Part shown: positions 45,101 to 56,047 of the stretch, in pieces
How positions within the stretch are numbered: position 1 is the stretch's first letter
Layout: the number at the start of each line of letters is the position of its first letter
DNA from: Episyrphus balteatus
Lineage: Eukaryota > Arthropoda > Insecta > Diptera > Syrphidae
Reading direction: 5' to 3'
Assembly: GCF_945859705.1 (NCBI RefSeq)
Contig: NC_079137.1
Span: 29,507,322 to 29,571,321, forward strand
DNA length: 64,000 nucleotides
Made by a program: the position numbers and the translations under genes
Notes under the pieces: model-generated
Database searches by the model: none
Told to the model about the DNA's origin: nothing
Seen by the model: the letters and a program-made list of their open reading frames with translations, nothing else

Positions 45101-45356
45101 AATGCAGGCGACATATCCTGCCGCAGGCGGAGCCCCCGGCATGTATGCAGCATTTGGGTCAGCTCCAAGTGGGGGAGGTGGCGGTGGTATCATGGCCACA
45201 GGTCAAGGCCTTATGCAAATGCAGAATCCCGCTCTTAATCAGGGATTAATGGGTATGCAAATGAACGGACCAATGGTGCAGCCTACAGCAACGGCAGCTA
45301 CCTCGAACCTGAGTCAACAATTTGGTAATCTTAATATTGGTAATGTTTGGCAATAA
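33192..45356 (+). CDS. SMAP: Stromal membrane-associated protein-type ArfGAP (SMAP)
   Basis: GTPase-activating protein for Arf GTPases in clathrin-coated vesicle traffic, acting at endosomal and plasma membranes. Two coding exons, 33192-33327 and 43915-45356, are joined across a 10.6-kb GT-AG intron (GCAAAAG/GTATAT to TTTAAAG/GTCCAC); the join splits a glycine codon and gives 525 residues. The ArfGAP zinc finger is CX2CX16CX2C (C39, C42, C59, C62), followed by the catalytic arginine R67 in [20 protein letters not shown]. This motif exists only across the junction, which confirms the splice. A clathrin-box-like LLGL lies at 235-238. The remainder is Ser/Pro-rich and then Gly/Met/Ala-rich, as in SMAP1/2. 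The intron holds a complete copia element and several fold-backs. Start chosen at MSSNNSSTSRKE, by resemblance to SMAP N termini. Confidence 0.93.
33328..33998 (+). other. First part of the ArfGAP intron
   Basis: AT-rich intron sequence from the donor GTATATATC to the copia target duplication. No exon or repeat recognised. Confidence 0.6.
34004..34242 (+). repeat. Copia 5' LTR
   Basis: 239 bp, TATTGGATG to TTCTAATA. It contains the element promoter, though no TATA box could be named with confidence. Identical to 38630-38868. Confidence 0.95.
34243..34257 (+). other. Copia primer-binding site
   Basis: GGTTATGGGTCCAAG immediately follows the LTR. Drosophila copia uses an internal part of initiator methionine tRNA as primer, with a site beginning GGTTATGGGCCC; the resemblance suggests the same half-tRNA priming here. 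Confidence 0.75.
34344..38396 (+). CDS. Copia gag-pol polyprotein
   Basis: 1,350 residues from the ATG at 34344, uninterrupted. Domains in order: gag with the UBN2-type region (FNGENYSIWKFRLRAL near residue 12); zinc knuckle CDHCGRTNHIKANC (235-248); aspartic protease FILDSGATDHF (about 303-313); pre-integrase LWHQRLGHIS; integrase with DDE residues in HSDICGP (about 510), YCDNGGEY (about 574) and NSVAERMNRT (about 610); reverse transcriptase starting WVFNIKND and with the catalytic YVDDF (about 1035); RNase H with YVDADWGG (about 1199) and SSTEAEYMAL (about 1240). The order integrase before RT marks Ty1/copia. One ORF encodes everything, with no visible frameshift site. Confidence 0.96.
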   Translation: MQNQKMKRNITPFNGENYSIWKFRLRALVAEENCLPALEETPGLNKDTGEWRRMERIAKGCIIEHLSDTMIGMITEEKTALDILRKLDEIYERKSLATQLSVQKRLLTFKFKGDISLMEHFIKFDEMLTELQAAGAQVNEMNKVAQLLLTLPTSYDGIVTAIQTLAEKDLTLAFVKTRLLDYDTKIKQENRDTSSKVLQIEHHANNRPSNKLNYDRKVFKNYKRNKFNNKTNRMKCDHCGRTNHIKANCYFYKKFIGSNNKNTFYNKGHKDGLVQTVNTNKKFTFMVGRKQHFNETSIGCNEIKFILDSGATDHFANKREYFSTFKQLDQPLEIGVAKENITLEVNAKGTINVMTKEGVRGVIDNVLYAPDIPYNILSVGRIQEGGMSVHFEDDGDVVIKRNNEVLVKGESVNKLIIIKFNYIKLINSEINTCNKTTNDGYRLWHQRLGHISKNKFLELKAGNMAEDSKVIQNLTPTDLLCESCIYGKQACLPFSKKKDKSHVKRPLFIIHSDICGPISPQTVNNKNYFVTFIDEFTHYVVVYLLTHKSELFDTFKDFVAKSEVHFNLKIEYFYCDNGGEYISNDMKTFFKEKGISYHLTVPYTPQQNSVAERMNRTLTEKARSMINSANLQKCFWGEAILTATYLLNISPTKALTTNKTPFEMWHNKKPKLQNLRVFGCTVFIHNKNRKSKFDEKSFKGIFVGYEPNGYKIFNPKTNKFAIARDVIFDEFSFNTSRPNLSFDEGVDSENFNELKMPKFTNTDDSKPVDSKKAGKSGKTEKSVNETDDGHVPIEHLKTAEGNCRKSERIKNLPKVSYNEDEGDIENYLLHVESIVNSAPKDFQDINEREDQSKWLEAIKEELNSLEVNKTWSIVKRPVDKNIIDCKWVFNIKNDVSGNPCRYKARLVAKGFSQKYLQDYSETFAPVVRITTFRMILAFANQFNLLIHQMDVKTAFLNGCLKEEIYMRIPEGVPNKNTNLVCRLHKSIYGLKQSARCWFERFDAVLKGHGFKNSPNDHCLYLLDRGNPNKNIYVVLYVDDFLVVTSDIDTMSNFKLYLKQQFDMIDMNEVKLFLGIHVERKDNEISLNQINYLKSVLNKFNMSDCNPISTPLPIKLDSEALNSNEEFAAPCRNLIGCLMYAMQCTRPDLCTAINFLSRYQNKNNKELWQNLKRVLRYVKGTINFKLTYRKLAYKELLVGYVDADWGGSEIDRRSTTGYLFKLFGNNLICWNTKRQTSVAASSTEAEYMALFESVREALWIKSLLKSIDFKINESITIFEDNQSCISLANNPVSHKRSKHIDIKYHFTREQIENNNINVKYISTDNQLADIFTKQLPAPKFREIIFNLGLEE
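38621..38628 (+). other. Copia polypurine tract
   Basis: GAGGGCGG just before the 3' LTR (one C follows). It would prime plus-strand DNA synthesis. It is interrupted by one pyrimidine, which is tolerated in some copia elements. Confidence 0.6.
38630..38868 (+). repeat. Copia 3' LTR
   Basis: 239 bp, no difference from the 5' LTR found by eye. Followed by the GTACT target duplication. Confidence 0.95.
38874..40925 (+). other. ArfGAP intron, middle part
   Basis: Intron DNA without recognisable exon, transposon ends or repeat arms. AT-rich throughout. Short open frames have no similarity. Confidence 0.5.
40926..41449. repeat. Fold-back element in ArfGAP intron
   Basis: Diverged inverted arms begin ATTAGGGTTTGTCA on the left and end TGACACACCCTAAT on the right. 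They share TGTAATAGTTTTCAAAAGTTG and CTTTGGCTCGCTCAAA with their partners. Probably an old non-autonomous DNA transposon; ends approximate. Confidence 0.65.
41493..41820. repeat. Diverged inverted repeat in ArfGAP intron
   Basis: Left words TGTGGTAATTCCAAAATAAA and CGTCGGCGTAAAGCAAAA pair with TTTATTTTGGAGTTACACCA and TTTTGCTTTAAGCCGACG. A small old palindrome next to the previous element; exact ends uncertain. Confidence 0.5.
41852..43275. repeat. 1.4-kb fold-back with GAGTGACCGCAA ends, TA-flanked
   Basis: Ends GAGTGACCGCAAG and its complement, with TA outside each (41850-41851, 43276-43277). Arms of at least 300-350 bp (about 41852-42230 and 42965-43275) share CCCAAACAGATGGGGTTATTTT and other long words. 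The loop is non-coding and contains A runs. Behaves like a Tc1/mariner-type non-autonomous fold-back, but the class is inferred only from TA flanks. Confidence 0.7.
43278..43914 (+). other. Last part of ArfGAP intron
   Basis: AT-rich intron ending in a pyrimidine-rich stretch and the acceptor TTTAAAG at 43914. No other feature. Confidence 0.6.
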
Positions 45357-47355
45357 AAGCCCTCTCCTTATGAGTCCTCCTTTTCTCAGAATACTGAGCA
45401 TTATGTCCCCTTAAAAAGTATTTCTTCTTCTGTGTAAATTGTGATGTTTTATAATTGCAACGAGGTCGTCTGTGTTCGATGTGCAATTGGCTCTTAACTT
45501 ATTTTTCGGCATTCTTTCCATATAAAAAAAACAACAATAAATTTTCCAAGAAAAAACAAAATGTTCCACTTTTGACTTTATAATTATTGTTTGCAGTATT
45601 GTTTAAATAAATAAAAATAACATTGATGTATAGTTAGGTGTGCTTAGTTATAAAATTAAAAAGAGCTAACCGTCACATATCTCCCAAACAATAAATACAA
45701 ATGTCCCACTGTTAAGACCGATACAAAACAAAAATATTTAACAAATCTTTTTGCTCATTAATTATTTCTTTAAAAGAATTTATATAACTAAAATAAATTT
45801 ACTTAAACAAAAATAAACTTAAATCGTAACGAATATGTGAACGTTAAAGATACAAAAAAAAAACGTATTGTGGACAGAGGAAATTCAAGTTAAACAATAT
45901 ATAAAAAAAAAGATGAGAAGCATAAAATTATGTATTAGTTATAAATAAATATATATAAAAAATATAAAATAATAAGTAAAAATATGATTTCAACTTGGAA
46001 TAAATCACGTGTAAAGTAAGAATGCATTGTTTTTCTTATGACTGTTAAAGAAAATGGACATTTTGTCGTAATACGAAATGAGAGGCAAGTAAACGATAAC
46101 TAAGTTTAGTAAACCATGGTCACGACAAAGAGTGATAATGTAAAACGAGAAAGTTGTGTGACCAAACTAAACAGAAAATATTACAGCAACAATATTACAG
46201 CTAAACGAAAACTATAGGCATATAGCAGACGTAAAGATTAACGATTATCGTTAAAATAAAACGATTATCGTAATACGTAATCGGGTTTGGTCGATAACGA
46301 AGTAGTTTCAAAGACAATCTTTTACAAAATAGGGCCCCAGGCTTATAGTGACTAACAAACTCTCAACAAAGATTGTGTTTCGTATAATTAATTTGGAAGA
46401 ATGAAGGGCTTTTTTCCATCACAGTTATACTTTTGCAGGCTGTACTCCTAAAGGTTGCTTTGATATTCAAAATTTGCATCTTCATTTTTCTTTTAAATTT
46501 TCTTCTGAGCTAAATTTTAGCTCTTATAAAATTCATCCAAGCTGATTAGTTTATTGGCGTTTTACAACTAAAATTGGTTGGTGCAAACATTTTAAAATTT
46601 AACCAAGCAATAAATATTTAAAAGCGTTTGGTGCAACTGGCCATAAGCCTTTTCGTTGAATGGAATATTATACAATTAAATTAACATTAAAAAATTAAAA
46701 TTTAGAAAAACACTATGTATATGAAAAATAAGATAAGAAAGAGGGAAAGAGAAAAAAATTGCTTTTTATTATGAGAAAGAGAAGAGAAAAGCAATTTTTA
46801 TTATGAGAAAAGTTGAGACAAAAATCTAAGCTACACTTTGAAAAATAAGCAAAATTTACAGAGATTTAAAAACAAATTAATTCCATATGTTAAAAATATG
46901 TAGATTTATTTAAAATATGTATGTTATATAAAATGATTGTAAGGATTTTTCAAATGGCAAAATATTGCCAAATAAATGTATATATAAAAAAAGTCATTTT
47001 AAACAGTGAAAAAGTACAAAAATGAAAATTTTCAAACTGATTTTCTGATGGTTTCCCGAAATTTATTAAAAATACAAAAATGATGCAGAAAGCTTATTTT
47101 TTGGTCTAAAAACAATTTGTATTCTCTTTTTTACAAATAATTCGCTCTAGCGAGAAAAAAATATTTTCACTTTTGTACTTTTCCAAAAATTTCCTAGTGA
47201 ATTCAAGGCTTTGTAGTTTTGCCTTAAAAAACCGATTTCATTTAAAAAAAAAATGCAAAACATGAAAAGTGAAAATAAGGTCTTCTGTTTATTCACTCCT
47301 CAAATGACCAACGAAATGAAATAATTTCCCATACAGATTTAAAATGCGAGATTAT
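45357..47355 (+). other. ArfGAP 3' flank
   Basis: Several AATAAA motifs (for example near 45536, 45608 and 45950) mark possible 3' UTR ends. Beyond about 46.1 kb there is only AT-rich DNA with no gene seen. Confidence 0.45.
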
Positions 47356-47560
47356 CAGCCCTATTCTGCTATTCGACTCACGTGAATCAAAAGATTTAAT
47401 TCATTCACCACGTCGAATTGTCTTCGATAATCTTATGTCTTTCGATAGCAAGACGTTGATTCTGTCTGTTTTAGTAATCCTCAGACAACATTTTTTTCGA
47501 AAATTTAATTTTACGCATGTTATTTTAGACTCACGTGAATCGAATAGCAGAATAGGGCTG
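47356..47560. mobile_element. MITE, CAGCCCTATT family, copy 2
   Basis: A 205-bp element, ends CAGCCCTATTCTGCTATTCG and CGAATAGCAGAATAGGGCTG, flanked by TAT on both sides. Non-coding interior, only partly similar to copy 1. Confidence 0.8.
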
Positions 47561-48915
47561 TATGAGTTCTAAAAATTACTCCGGAACTATTTGTACGATC
47601 GTGAGGCTCGCTCGGAATTTATTATTTCCAGGGAACGAAAATTCGTGTGAAATGACAGCTGAATTCCTCTGAAAAATGTATTGCTTGCTTTTGTCGATAC
47701 CTTTTTGGGGATAATTTTCATTCCCATGTAAATAAGGGAAACATTGGGCAGGTTCAGAAACGTTAGGGACTAAATATTAAGGTATTTTCTCGGCTTCTGA
47801 TTGGTCAACTGTCAAAAAAAATCCTTCCAATTTAGGTAATTTCATTAGAAAGCTGACTGGAAAGTTAGGCAGGAAATTTTTCCCTAAAAAATTAGGAAAG
47901 TTTTTTTTTTGTCAATATGACAGCTGATTGTTTTTAAAAACAGAATTACGGAAGCAGAATTAAATTTATTTGTGTGAAAAACGAGTAAAAAGTGCATTAA
48001 CGGTTATAATTAATATTATTTATTTATTAAAATGAAGTGAAATTTGGTTTCTGCCCCATTCGATCTCTAAAGTTCACAAGTAAATTTCGAAATTTGACAA
48101 TAATGGTGTATCCAAACTAATTTATTCAATTTGCTCAAATTTCCGTTTAGAGAATGACGTTATCTAAATATATTTGGTCCCTAATATTTCCTGAACTTGC
48201 CCATTCACAGGGAAATTTGTATTTGCTATAGCCCCCAATTTCCACTTCGTGACTTCATTCCACGAAATGACCAAGTGAATTAAGTGATGACTCTGCGAAC
48301 ACATCCATTACTCCATTGTGAACAGATCCAAAATAAGCAATTGAGATGTCAAACGAAACGAAATAATTTGCACTGAAAACACTTACGGCCGATTTCTTCA
48401 CAGAGTTCTGGAGCTAATACCGGTCCTAGTCCTAAAGTTAGTACTCAAATCGGTATCAGCTCATTTCTTCACTCAGGTCAGGTACTAAGTCCTAGAACAG
48501 TCAATTTAGGACCAAATACTAGTTAGGACTCGGTACTAGCTAGCTCCTCAAAATTAGGTTATTATACAGGGTGAAATGGATGATAGGTGCACTTCTGACT
48601 GTTCTGAAACGGAATAGAAAAAGTTTCTATTGCAACCAGTTTAGAAAATATTAGCTTTTTTTCGTTCAGTGTACTCTAAATTTCATCATCTTACGTTTTC
48701 TTTAACCACAACCGCATTGCTTTGTAGGATTAACAAATGTGATCTGAAAACAATAATTACGTATTCATTTTTAAATAAAAATAACTAAAAGTTTTAAAAA
48801 GTAATGGGAAAAGTTTTATTTTTAATGAATTCCTTTTGAGATTTGTAAAATGTCATACACCAACGTCAAAATAAATCTTGGAAATGTCAAAATAAATCTG
48901 ATTTGGCCAGTGAAA
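47561..48915. other. Intergenic, no gene seen
   Basis: AT-rich. A run of repeated GGTACTAAGTCCTAG-like words (about 48415-48560) forms a short degenerate repeat in both directions. No protein-coding signal. Confidence 0.45.
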
Positions 48916-48983
48916 ACACTTCGAGATTTATTCTAAATCTACTTCGCTAAATCTCGGATTTAGGGTAGGTGGAAATATAGTAT
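48916..48983. mobile_element. Fragment of TACTACGTTTCC MITE family
   Basis: Right-hand part of the element found at 30068-30279 (AAATCTACTTCGCTAAATCT, then GGGTAGGTGGAAATATAGTA). The left half is missing. Confidence 0.65.
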
Positions 48984-49117
48984 TAGTTTTAAACGTACTA
49001 GTTCTTAGTACTCCCTTGTGTTGTGAACTTAGATTTTCCAAGAAATAAGGTGGAAATTTCTACGAACACATCCGATTTGTTATTGTGAATAGATCATCAC
49101 AAGTTATAGGAGTAATC

Positions 49118-49353
49118 CATGGTATAAAAAGAGAAGGTATGATCATTAGAAAAAACTCTGTATCGAGAACTGTCAAAACTTAAAAATGGCTTCTTAAGTT
49201 TTTAACAGCTGCCCATTGAAATTGTTGTTGTAAACAAATTTGTCTTGGAAATTGTTGTTGCTTTTGACTTTGCCAAATTAAACGTCAAAAACTTATTACT
49301 CCATTTTGTAAGATGGCGACTCTAATGATCATACCTGGTCTTCTTCTACCATG
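49118..49353. mobile_element. 236-bp CATGGTATAAAAAG element, copy 2
   Basis: Same length as copy 1 and in opposite internal orientation. Perfect 9-bp target duplication GGAGTAATC (49109-49117, 49354-49362). Ends CATGGTATAAAAAGAGAAGG and, at the right, CTTCTTCTACCATG. Non-coding. Confidence 0.88.
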
Positions 49354-49361
49354 GGAGTAAT

Positions 49362-49663
49362 CAGCCCTATTGTGAGGTTCACGTGGAATGTTTTCCGCCC
49401 GGAATATTTTTGTTCGCTCGGAATTTTAAAAGCCATCATGAGTTTCATCCGAATTGAATTTACATTCTCCGCTAAACTAGGCACAAAATTTAAGTGAGAG
49501 AGGAGCTGTCGAATACCTCGCAAATTACCTGAAAAAAATGTTGAAAAATACAGGGAGATGTCCGAAGGTGAACAACTTTTCGCCCGGAACTCACAATAGG
49601 AGAAAAGTGAAATTGAATTTTTCCGCGTGGAATCTTGTTCACGTGAAACTCACAATAGAGCTG
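49362..49663. mobile_element. MITE related to the CAGCCCTATT family
   Basis: Ends CAGCCCTATTGTGAGGTTCACG and CACAATAGAGCTG, flanked by AAT on both sides. Its left end begins at the last base of the duplication of the preceding element, so the two elements touch. Distinct interior from the other CAGCCC copies. Confidence 0.72.
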
Positions 49664-52600
49664 AATAAGTTAAAGGAGTAATAAGGAGACAAGGAAGCAA
49701 ACAACAACAAGGGGGTGTGTGAGAAAAAAAAGTCAAATAGGGAAAACAGCAAATAATATGTCATAAACTAAACGAAATACATAATTTCTTATAAAAACAC
49801 TTTTTGGAAAAAGCCTTCAAATTGTGTAGCAATTTTTATATTTGATTCTGTAATCTCAATTGAGCTCTAGTCGAAGCAGGTATAAGTACTTTAAATAAAC
49901 AAGATGTTTCAATTGGAAGTGTTGAATATTATACTTTAATTTGATATAATTACTTGTTCTGTTTTGTTTTGTTAAAAACTCATTTGATTTTGTTTGAAAC
50001 TTATCGTAGTAACGATTTTAATAATTGTTAGTTCAAAATATTTTCTCATGTTGAATAAACATTTTTTCTTATAAGTCTCGATTATTTATTTCGGTAGAAT
50101 TACTTTCAGACCGTTTAAGAATAAACGAAGAATTTCAACAGGAAGTACTTCAGCTCACTTCAGGGTTGCCTTTTTCGGAAGACAGAAATTTCTAAACCAC
50201 AGTTAAAACATTTGAAAATCACTAATGCAACCTCGAAAGGAACACAGCTAATATAAATCTCTCCACATTTTACAAATTCTCCAAACATAAAAACATACTC
50301 GACGAACAAACCCATTATTATCCAAAACACCACTAACTTTACTCCAGACCAATTCACAATTGAAATTGAAATAATCTTCCCTCAAAGAAAAAACCCGATA
50401 ACAAAAATTTCGTCTAGCTTGTGTGAACAGTTCGTTTTCAGACGTTGCTCAACCTGGTTTCGCGCTGAGAAAAAACAAAAACTCGTGTGAATTTTTTTTA
50501 GGGCGTTTCAATTCCCAATGAAATTGTGTTTGGATTTCATGATAATTAAATTATAAAACTTATTGATTTTATTAAAAAAATACTTGAACTACATTTATAA
50601 AATTAAAATTTATATTAATATAAATTTTTGTGAAAAATTTGTGTTCCTTTTCCCATTGGAGTAAGTGAGAGAGGGTAAGTGATAATTTGTTAAAATATTA
50701 ATTTAATATTCATCTGTACTGCTCTAACACACAGCAAATATATAATGTATTGTATGTAATGATGTTTGTCTTGTTTTTGTTGGATGAAAAGAGATGCAAG
50801 AAAACTAGATTTTATTTAAGAAGTGAAAGAAAAAAAAAACAAAATCTTCAAACAGTATTGCCAATGTGCGTTTCTATGCAATTTATATTTGCTAGAAAAT
50901 GCAGTTTTTTTTTAAATGAACTTGAGAGAGAGAATAAGAAGAGAAATGGTCAGCGTTGCCACGAAGAAAAAAAGCTTACTAACTAACGTAAAGATTTATT
51001 CAAATTAGAATTCTAAAATGATAAAATGCATCTTAAATTTTTGTTTAACTTAAGTTAGATGAGTTTAAAAGTACAAAGGTGTAATTAAGGATTGGAGGTC
51101 AATTCCAATTGGCCCAGAGCCAAGGGTAATATCATAAAAGTGTAGGTCAATAATAATTTGACATAAATATAGAATAACTCATAACTATGGTAATAATGGC
51201 AAAAATTAGAAAACTATAATTGCATGTTTAAAATTAGCAAAAACGTTTACAAAACGTTTAATTTTCTCAAAAAGAAGGAAATGAATAGATATATGCCAAA
51301 AGATTTCAAGTAATCCAAAATGTATTTCACATTTGGTTGTTATTTTGCCTTTTGTTTATCAAACTCGATGTCGATATTAAACTTCTCTACGTTCGCAGCG
51401 TAGGTAATTCTAATTATGTTTGCTCTCTGAGAGAATCTTTTTGAAGATATGATGACTATGTGTTTAAAAAAGTTGCTTGTTGATGGGTTGGAAGCAACTT
51501 GGGCAAGTATTTAGGGGGGTTTGGAGGCAAAAGCTGTTTGTAAGCACGTGAATGTGCACATAACGTTTGTCGTCAACAATTTTGAAAATATATATCAGTG
51601 CCAGTGCCAGTGGTGGACTAAGATTTTTAATGTGCCTATTAGAGCGCAATCGTTTTAGGAGAATTTTATTTTAATTTTTGTTTATTTGTTTGATAACGAT
51701 AATGGAAGGTTAATAGGTTTTAAGTTTCTGTTCTGTTTAGTTTTCAAATACAATTTACAATAGTTTTTCCGTTTTCAATCAAATAGTGCAATATACATGT
51801 TAATTTATAAATAAAATTTAAACAAATTTTACACTTGATTGAAATATAAAAAATGTAATTAGACGACAAAAGTAAGTTATTAAGTTCATACATATTAAGA
51901 ACACCCAAAACCCCTTTAGTGCGCGCAGATTAAAAAAAAAAAGAAAAAAAAAATCTAAAAATTTTAATTGTACTTAAAGTCTAATAAAATTTAAATCCCT
52001 TGAGATGATTAGTTTTTTAATTGCTTTAAAAATTCATAGATCATAAAATCCCAGATTTAAAATACTCAAGAATTGTTTAAGTTAAATCAATTGCAATGTT
52101 TTGTGATACTTGTGCACTGTTCAAGAGTAACCTGGAGGGTGGTTTTTATGCCGACTTTTCATGAGTCGATCGTGCGGCAAAGCTTTTTGACTCGTATGAA
52201 CGAAACCCGCAGGTGACTAAAGTGACAATCCTCATAGAAAAAAATTATCAGACTTAAACAACAAGCGTTCAGAAAATTAGTAAATACCTAAAATCTGTGC
52301 GAAATAGTATGCAAGTAGGCAGAAGGAATGAACAAGGCAATTCCGGTATCTTCCCTTCACTTTTAAAGCCTTTCCCAAATACCAAATTTAAACAAAAATT
52401 GATATGAGCTCACCAAGATAAAAGAAAGAAGAAAGTAATACATTCCTTGAAAAATTCTATCCGCAGCTGGATTTGGCTTCTTTTCTTATCGGCAGCTACC
52501 TACGTGTTGTTTTTGTAATACCTGTAAACTTCAACTGCGGATACGGCAAGCAATGCCCAAAAATGCAATGCAATGTTGTACCTAGGTTTTCAACAAGTGA

Positions 52601-54349
52601 ATCAGCATGAAGTAACGCTCCAAACGCAGAAGTAGGGTCATTGAGGAGTTTATAATACTATTTTAGTTGTCAGATAGAAAAATGAAATTTACCGCCGCGC
52701 CATTAATCGAAAGCTCCATAATTAAATTTGAAAAGATCTTTCTCCTGCCAATCCCTTAATTTTAAGCTAAAAACAAATGGAGAACCAGAAGGAACGCTTT
52801 ATAAAATACTTAACATCCTGGTTCCTGGTGTTCCCCTCAGAATGAGCTCTTGGGATATTCAAAGTTAAGGTTCAAAGGATTGATTTGCAAAATATCAACC
52901 TAAGAAGGTTTGAAGAAGAACGAAGTATCTGAGTTGTCAAATGCCATGGCGTATTACTACACAGGGTCTTCCTACCTACGTATGTATGTATTTTATTTCA
53001 ACCATAAAAAGTAAAGTTAAAGGGCGATAAATATTAGTATTTGAAGTCCTTGATAAAGTTTTATGATGAGTAGATTAAGCTATACGTTCGACGTTTTCAA
53101 TGGTTGACACTCGTAAAACATTTAGGTCAGTTTTTTTTTTCTTATGACTCACTGATTTCATTTGCACCATAAACAATTTTGTAATTTGTTTTGTATAGAC
53201 TGATATTAGGCGCAGTAACGAATCTAGTGACTACGTATTCAACTCGTTCTGATTGCCTAAATACAACTAAAAAATGAGTTAAAATCTTCCTTCCGACGTA
53301 GTGTACAAATTTCGGCTTCAAAGTTTGTTGACATTTCTCAGTAAGCTGTTTGATGGAAACAATTGTATTAGGTCCGTTCCACACTCAGTTTTAAACTGCC
53401 GAATATAGTAATATTTGGTTATTTTTGGTCAGAGTCTGTTCCCAACTTCAAAAATTGTGTAGAAGAGAGAGCTCACGAGAGAGTAAAAAATTTCCTCACC
53501 CTGAATAATAAGAACAAAATCTCATACCTAAGTCATTTTTTTTAAAAAGTGGATATAATGGGTTTTGATTTTGATCCACACACTTAACATATAACTTTCA
53601 GTGCCTACTTCATTATTTTGTAGATTTTAAAGTGACAAACTGTAGGGCATTGAATAATTACAATTTGTAATTATTCAATAGTTCTATTCTATTACGAGTA
53701 GTAGCTACTCTTGGTACCTAACAATTTACTTGATTTTTTTTTTTCAAAATAAACTCCAATTTTCACTTAAGTTCAAGGGCTTGCTATTTCTTCTTTAAAA
53801 TTATTCCTCCTTGTTAGGTATATCTTACTTATATTTTTTATAATGCCTCGTTTATTGGTTGCAGACAAACTAAATAATTTTTTAAAGTCGCACTTTTTTT
53901 CCTACCAGAAACATGGGTAGGTTTCGGGCTTACAGACACGTGTTTATATGCTAATCCGCCTGCGCTTGGAAACATCACTATGCTGTTTCAGATAAAGGTA
54001 AAGACAACTCGCAAACAAACTATGTTATTTTCTCCTCATTCACTCCTACTCTCATAAATAAATAAATAAATTTTTAAAAAATGTAAACATGGTCATAATT
54101 ATTCTGTTGCGGAAGTTTGAAATTACATTTGGAGATCTTCTACAAACTACACAGATTGCTATAGTGTTGCTCGAGAGCGAGAGAGAACCCCTTAAACATT
54201 CACTAATATTATGATCGAATCTTAGTGGATGGTAGTTAGGTAAGAATGTTCGTATAGTTCATTGTGCTCCTTCCGTTTGAGTTTGTTTTAATAGAACATG
54301 GGGTGGATTTTGCGAGAGAGTAGGTGGGTATTGCACTTATTTTGATTTA
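49664..54349. other. Long gene-empty AT-rich tract
   Basis: No host exon, RNA gene or transposon end could be supported over 4.7 kb. Small open frames (for example 50160-50357 and 53142-53384) have no similarity and no codon bias. It may be intron or UTR of an unseen gene. Confidence 0.4.
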
Positions 54350-54359
54350 AATTGCTTGC

Positions 54360-54520
54360 TCTTCGTTGTCGTTGTAGATGTGGATGTGGAGTGTCTGCCA
54401 GATTTTGTAATGAGGGTGTACACAACGACAACGACAAAGACGATAGCAGCAGTGACGATGACGACTGACGATGGTGATGGCGATGACGACGACGGCGCTT
54501 TGGTGTTGTTCTTCCTTCTC
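54360..54520. repeat. Imperfect GAC/GTC trinucleotide repeat
   Basis: Low-complexity tract of GAC, GAT and GTT triplets (for example GACGATGGTGATGGCGATGA). It opens frames on both strands by chance, giving runs of Asp, Val or Thr. Higher GC than its surroundings. No gene called. Confidence 0.7.
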
Positions 54521-56047
54521 TCGGTATTCTTCAATGACCTTGTAGTTTAATATACCCTTGGGGATAATTTATTTTTGTTTTATCGTTGGATGAGTTTTTA
54601 CTTGCTCGAAATGCGCTCTTGGTTAGGTTGAGGGTTGAGACGAGAATCTTGGGTGAGAAGTGAGAAGCATTTAAATGTAAAGAGGCATCCAGCCGAATGA
54701 ATGTCCCTTAATTAATTTGTAGGTTTTTGTGGCGGCCAGATCCTTATTTTTAGCAAGTTTTCCTTTTGACGATAGAGCTTATGTAACAGCAAAAAAAAAG
54801 ATGTAAGTTAATTTCGTTTTTTTTTTTGTTTTGTTTGTTTGATAGTAGCCATTATCAGTCTGGATTTGTAGTCATTTTTGTAAGTTTGTTTTGTTTGTAT
54901 GTATGTGTACATAAAATGTTCCCTTTCATAACGAGAAATAATAAAATAATTTATAAGCCAATTAGTTTGAAGCTATTTGTGAGGCGGTTGGGAGGTCGTT
55001 CGGTCAGAATGGTGGAATATATTATTTTCGAGTCGACAAGAATATTAAGGAAAATAAGTACAATTTAAGGGATGGCAATTGTTATGTATTAAGGGTCACG
55101 CAAGTGACTTTATCGGCAATCTTAAATAAGTTTGTTATTTATAATGAGAAAAGAAGTCAGATAAGCAGGTGAGCACGTACTTATTGATTGGATATGATTT
55201 TAAAGGAATTTATTGGCATTTGCCATCCCAAGCGAAACGAACGGAATCTTTTCAAGTGTGAAATCAAATCAATACATTTGCTTTCGTTAAAAAAAAAATA
55301 AAAAATTATGCTTTAAAGATTCCTAGAAAAGGGGTTTGTTTTGTTTCTGTGTTTTAATGTTTGAATAAGGAAGTTTTTAGTTTTTCATTTGAATTAAGAC
55401 TGGAAAGGGAGGTAATGTGTGGAATCGATAAAAGGTTTGTGGCACACCTTGGTCTTTGTAATGAAAATGATATACGTTTTTGGTGGAAGTAGTGGTTTTT
55501 TCAGCTCCTGGATTATTTAAATACCTATTTCGGATCAGATGGTTTTTCGTCAGTGTAATTTTTCATCCAGCAAAACCTGCAGCCCCCATATTCTATGAAT
55601 CAAAGCAAATACAAATTGCTGACCATTTACAAAAAAAAACTTCGTAAAAGCACTTCATTTTTTGTTCCAAAACCATTTCAATTACATATTTTTTTGTTAG
55701 CCCTATGGCTTTTGCTATATTTTTTATTTTGTTTATAATGATTGCAATTGTTCATTAGTATTCAAGGTTTAATTTCAAAATATATTACATTAAGATTTAT
55801 TGATTCAGTGTTAAACTTGCTCAGCCATTAAATAAAGCTTGTGAACACATTTTCGCTTGGTTAGTTTTTAACATAACACAAAAATTTAAAATATAAAACA
55901 AAAAATACTTTATCTCTAATGCATCAACACAAAACGCTTCTTCGATAAATAGGTACTTTTAATTCCCCTAAATGTATTATCATAACATCGTTATAAATAT
56001 TTATTTTCCAAATAGATTTTTCTTTTCTATCGTGATATTTCATGACC
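54521..56047. other. Intergenic or intronic, no gene seen
   Basis: AT-rich, no transposon ends or exons recognised. Confidence 0.4.

Noticed and set aside
54337..54550. Open frames on both strands rich in Val, Thr or Asp; one looks like a membrane helix
   Set aside because: The tract is an imperfect trinucleotide repeat, which opens several frames at once. No homology and no splice context.
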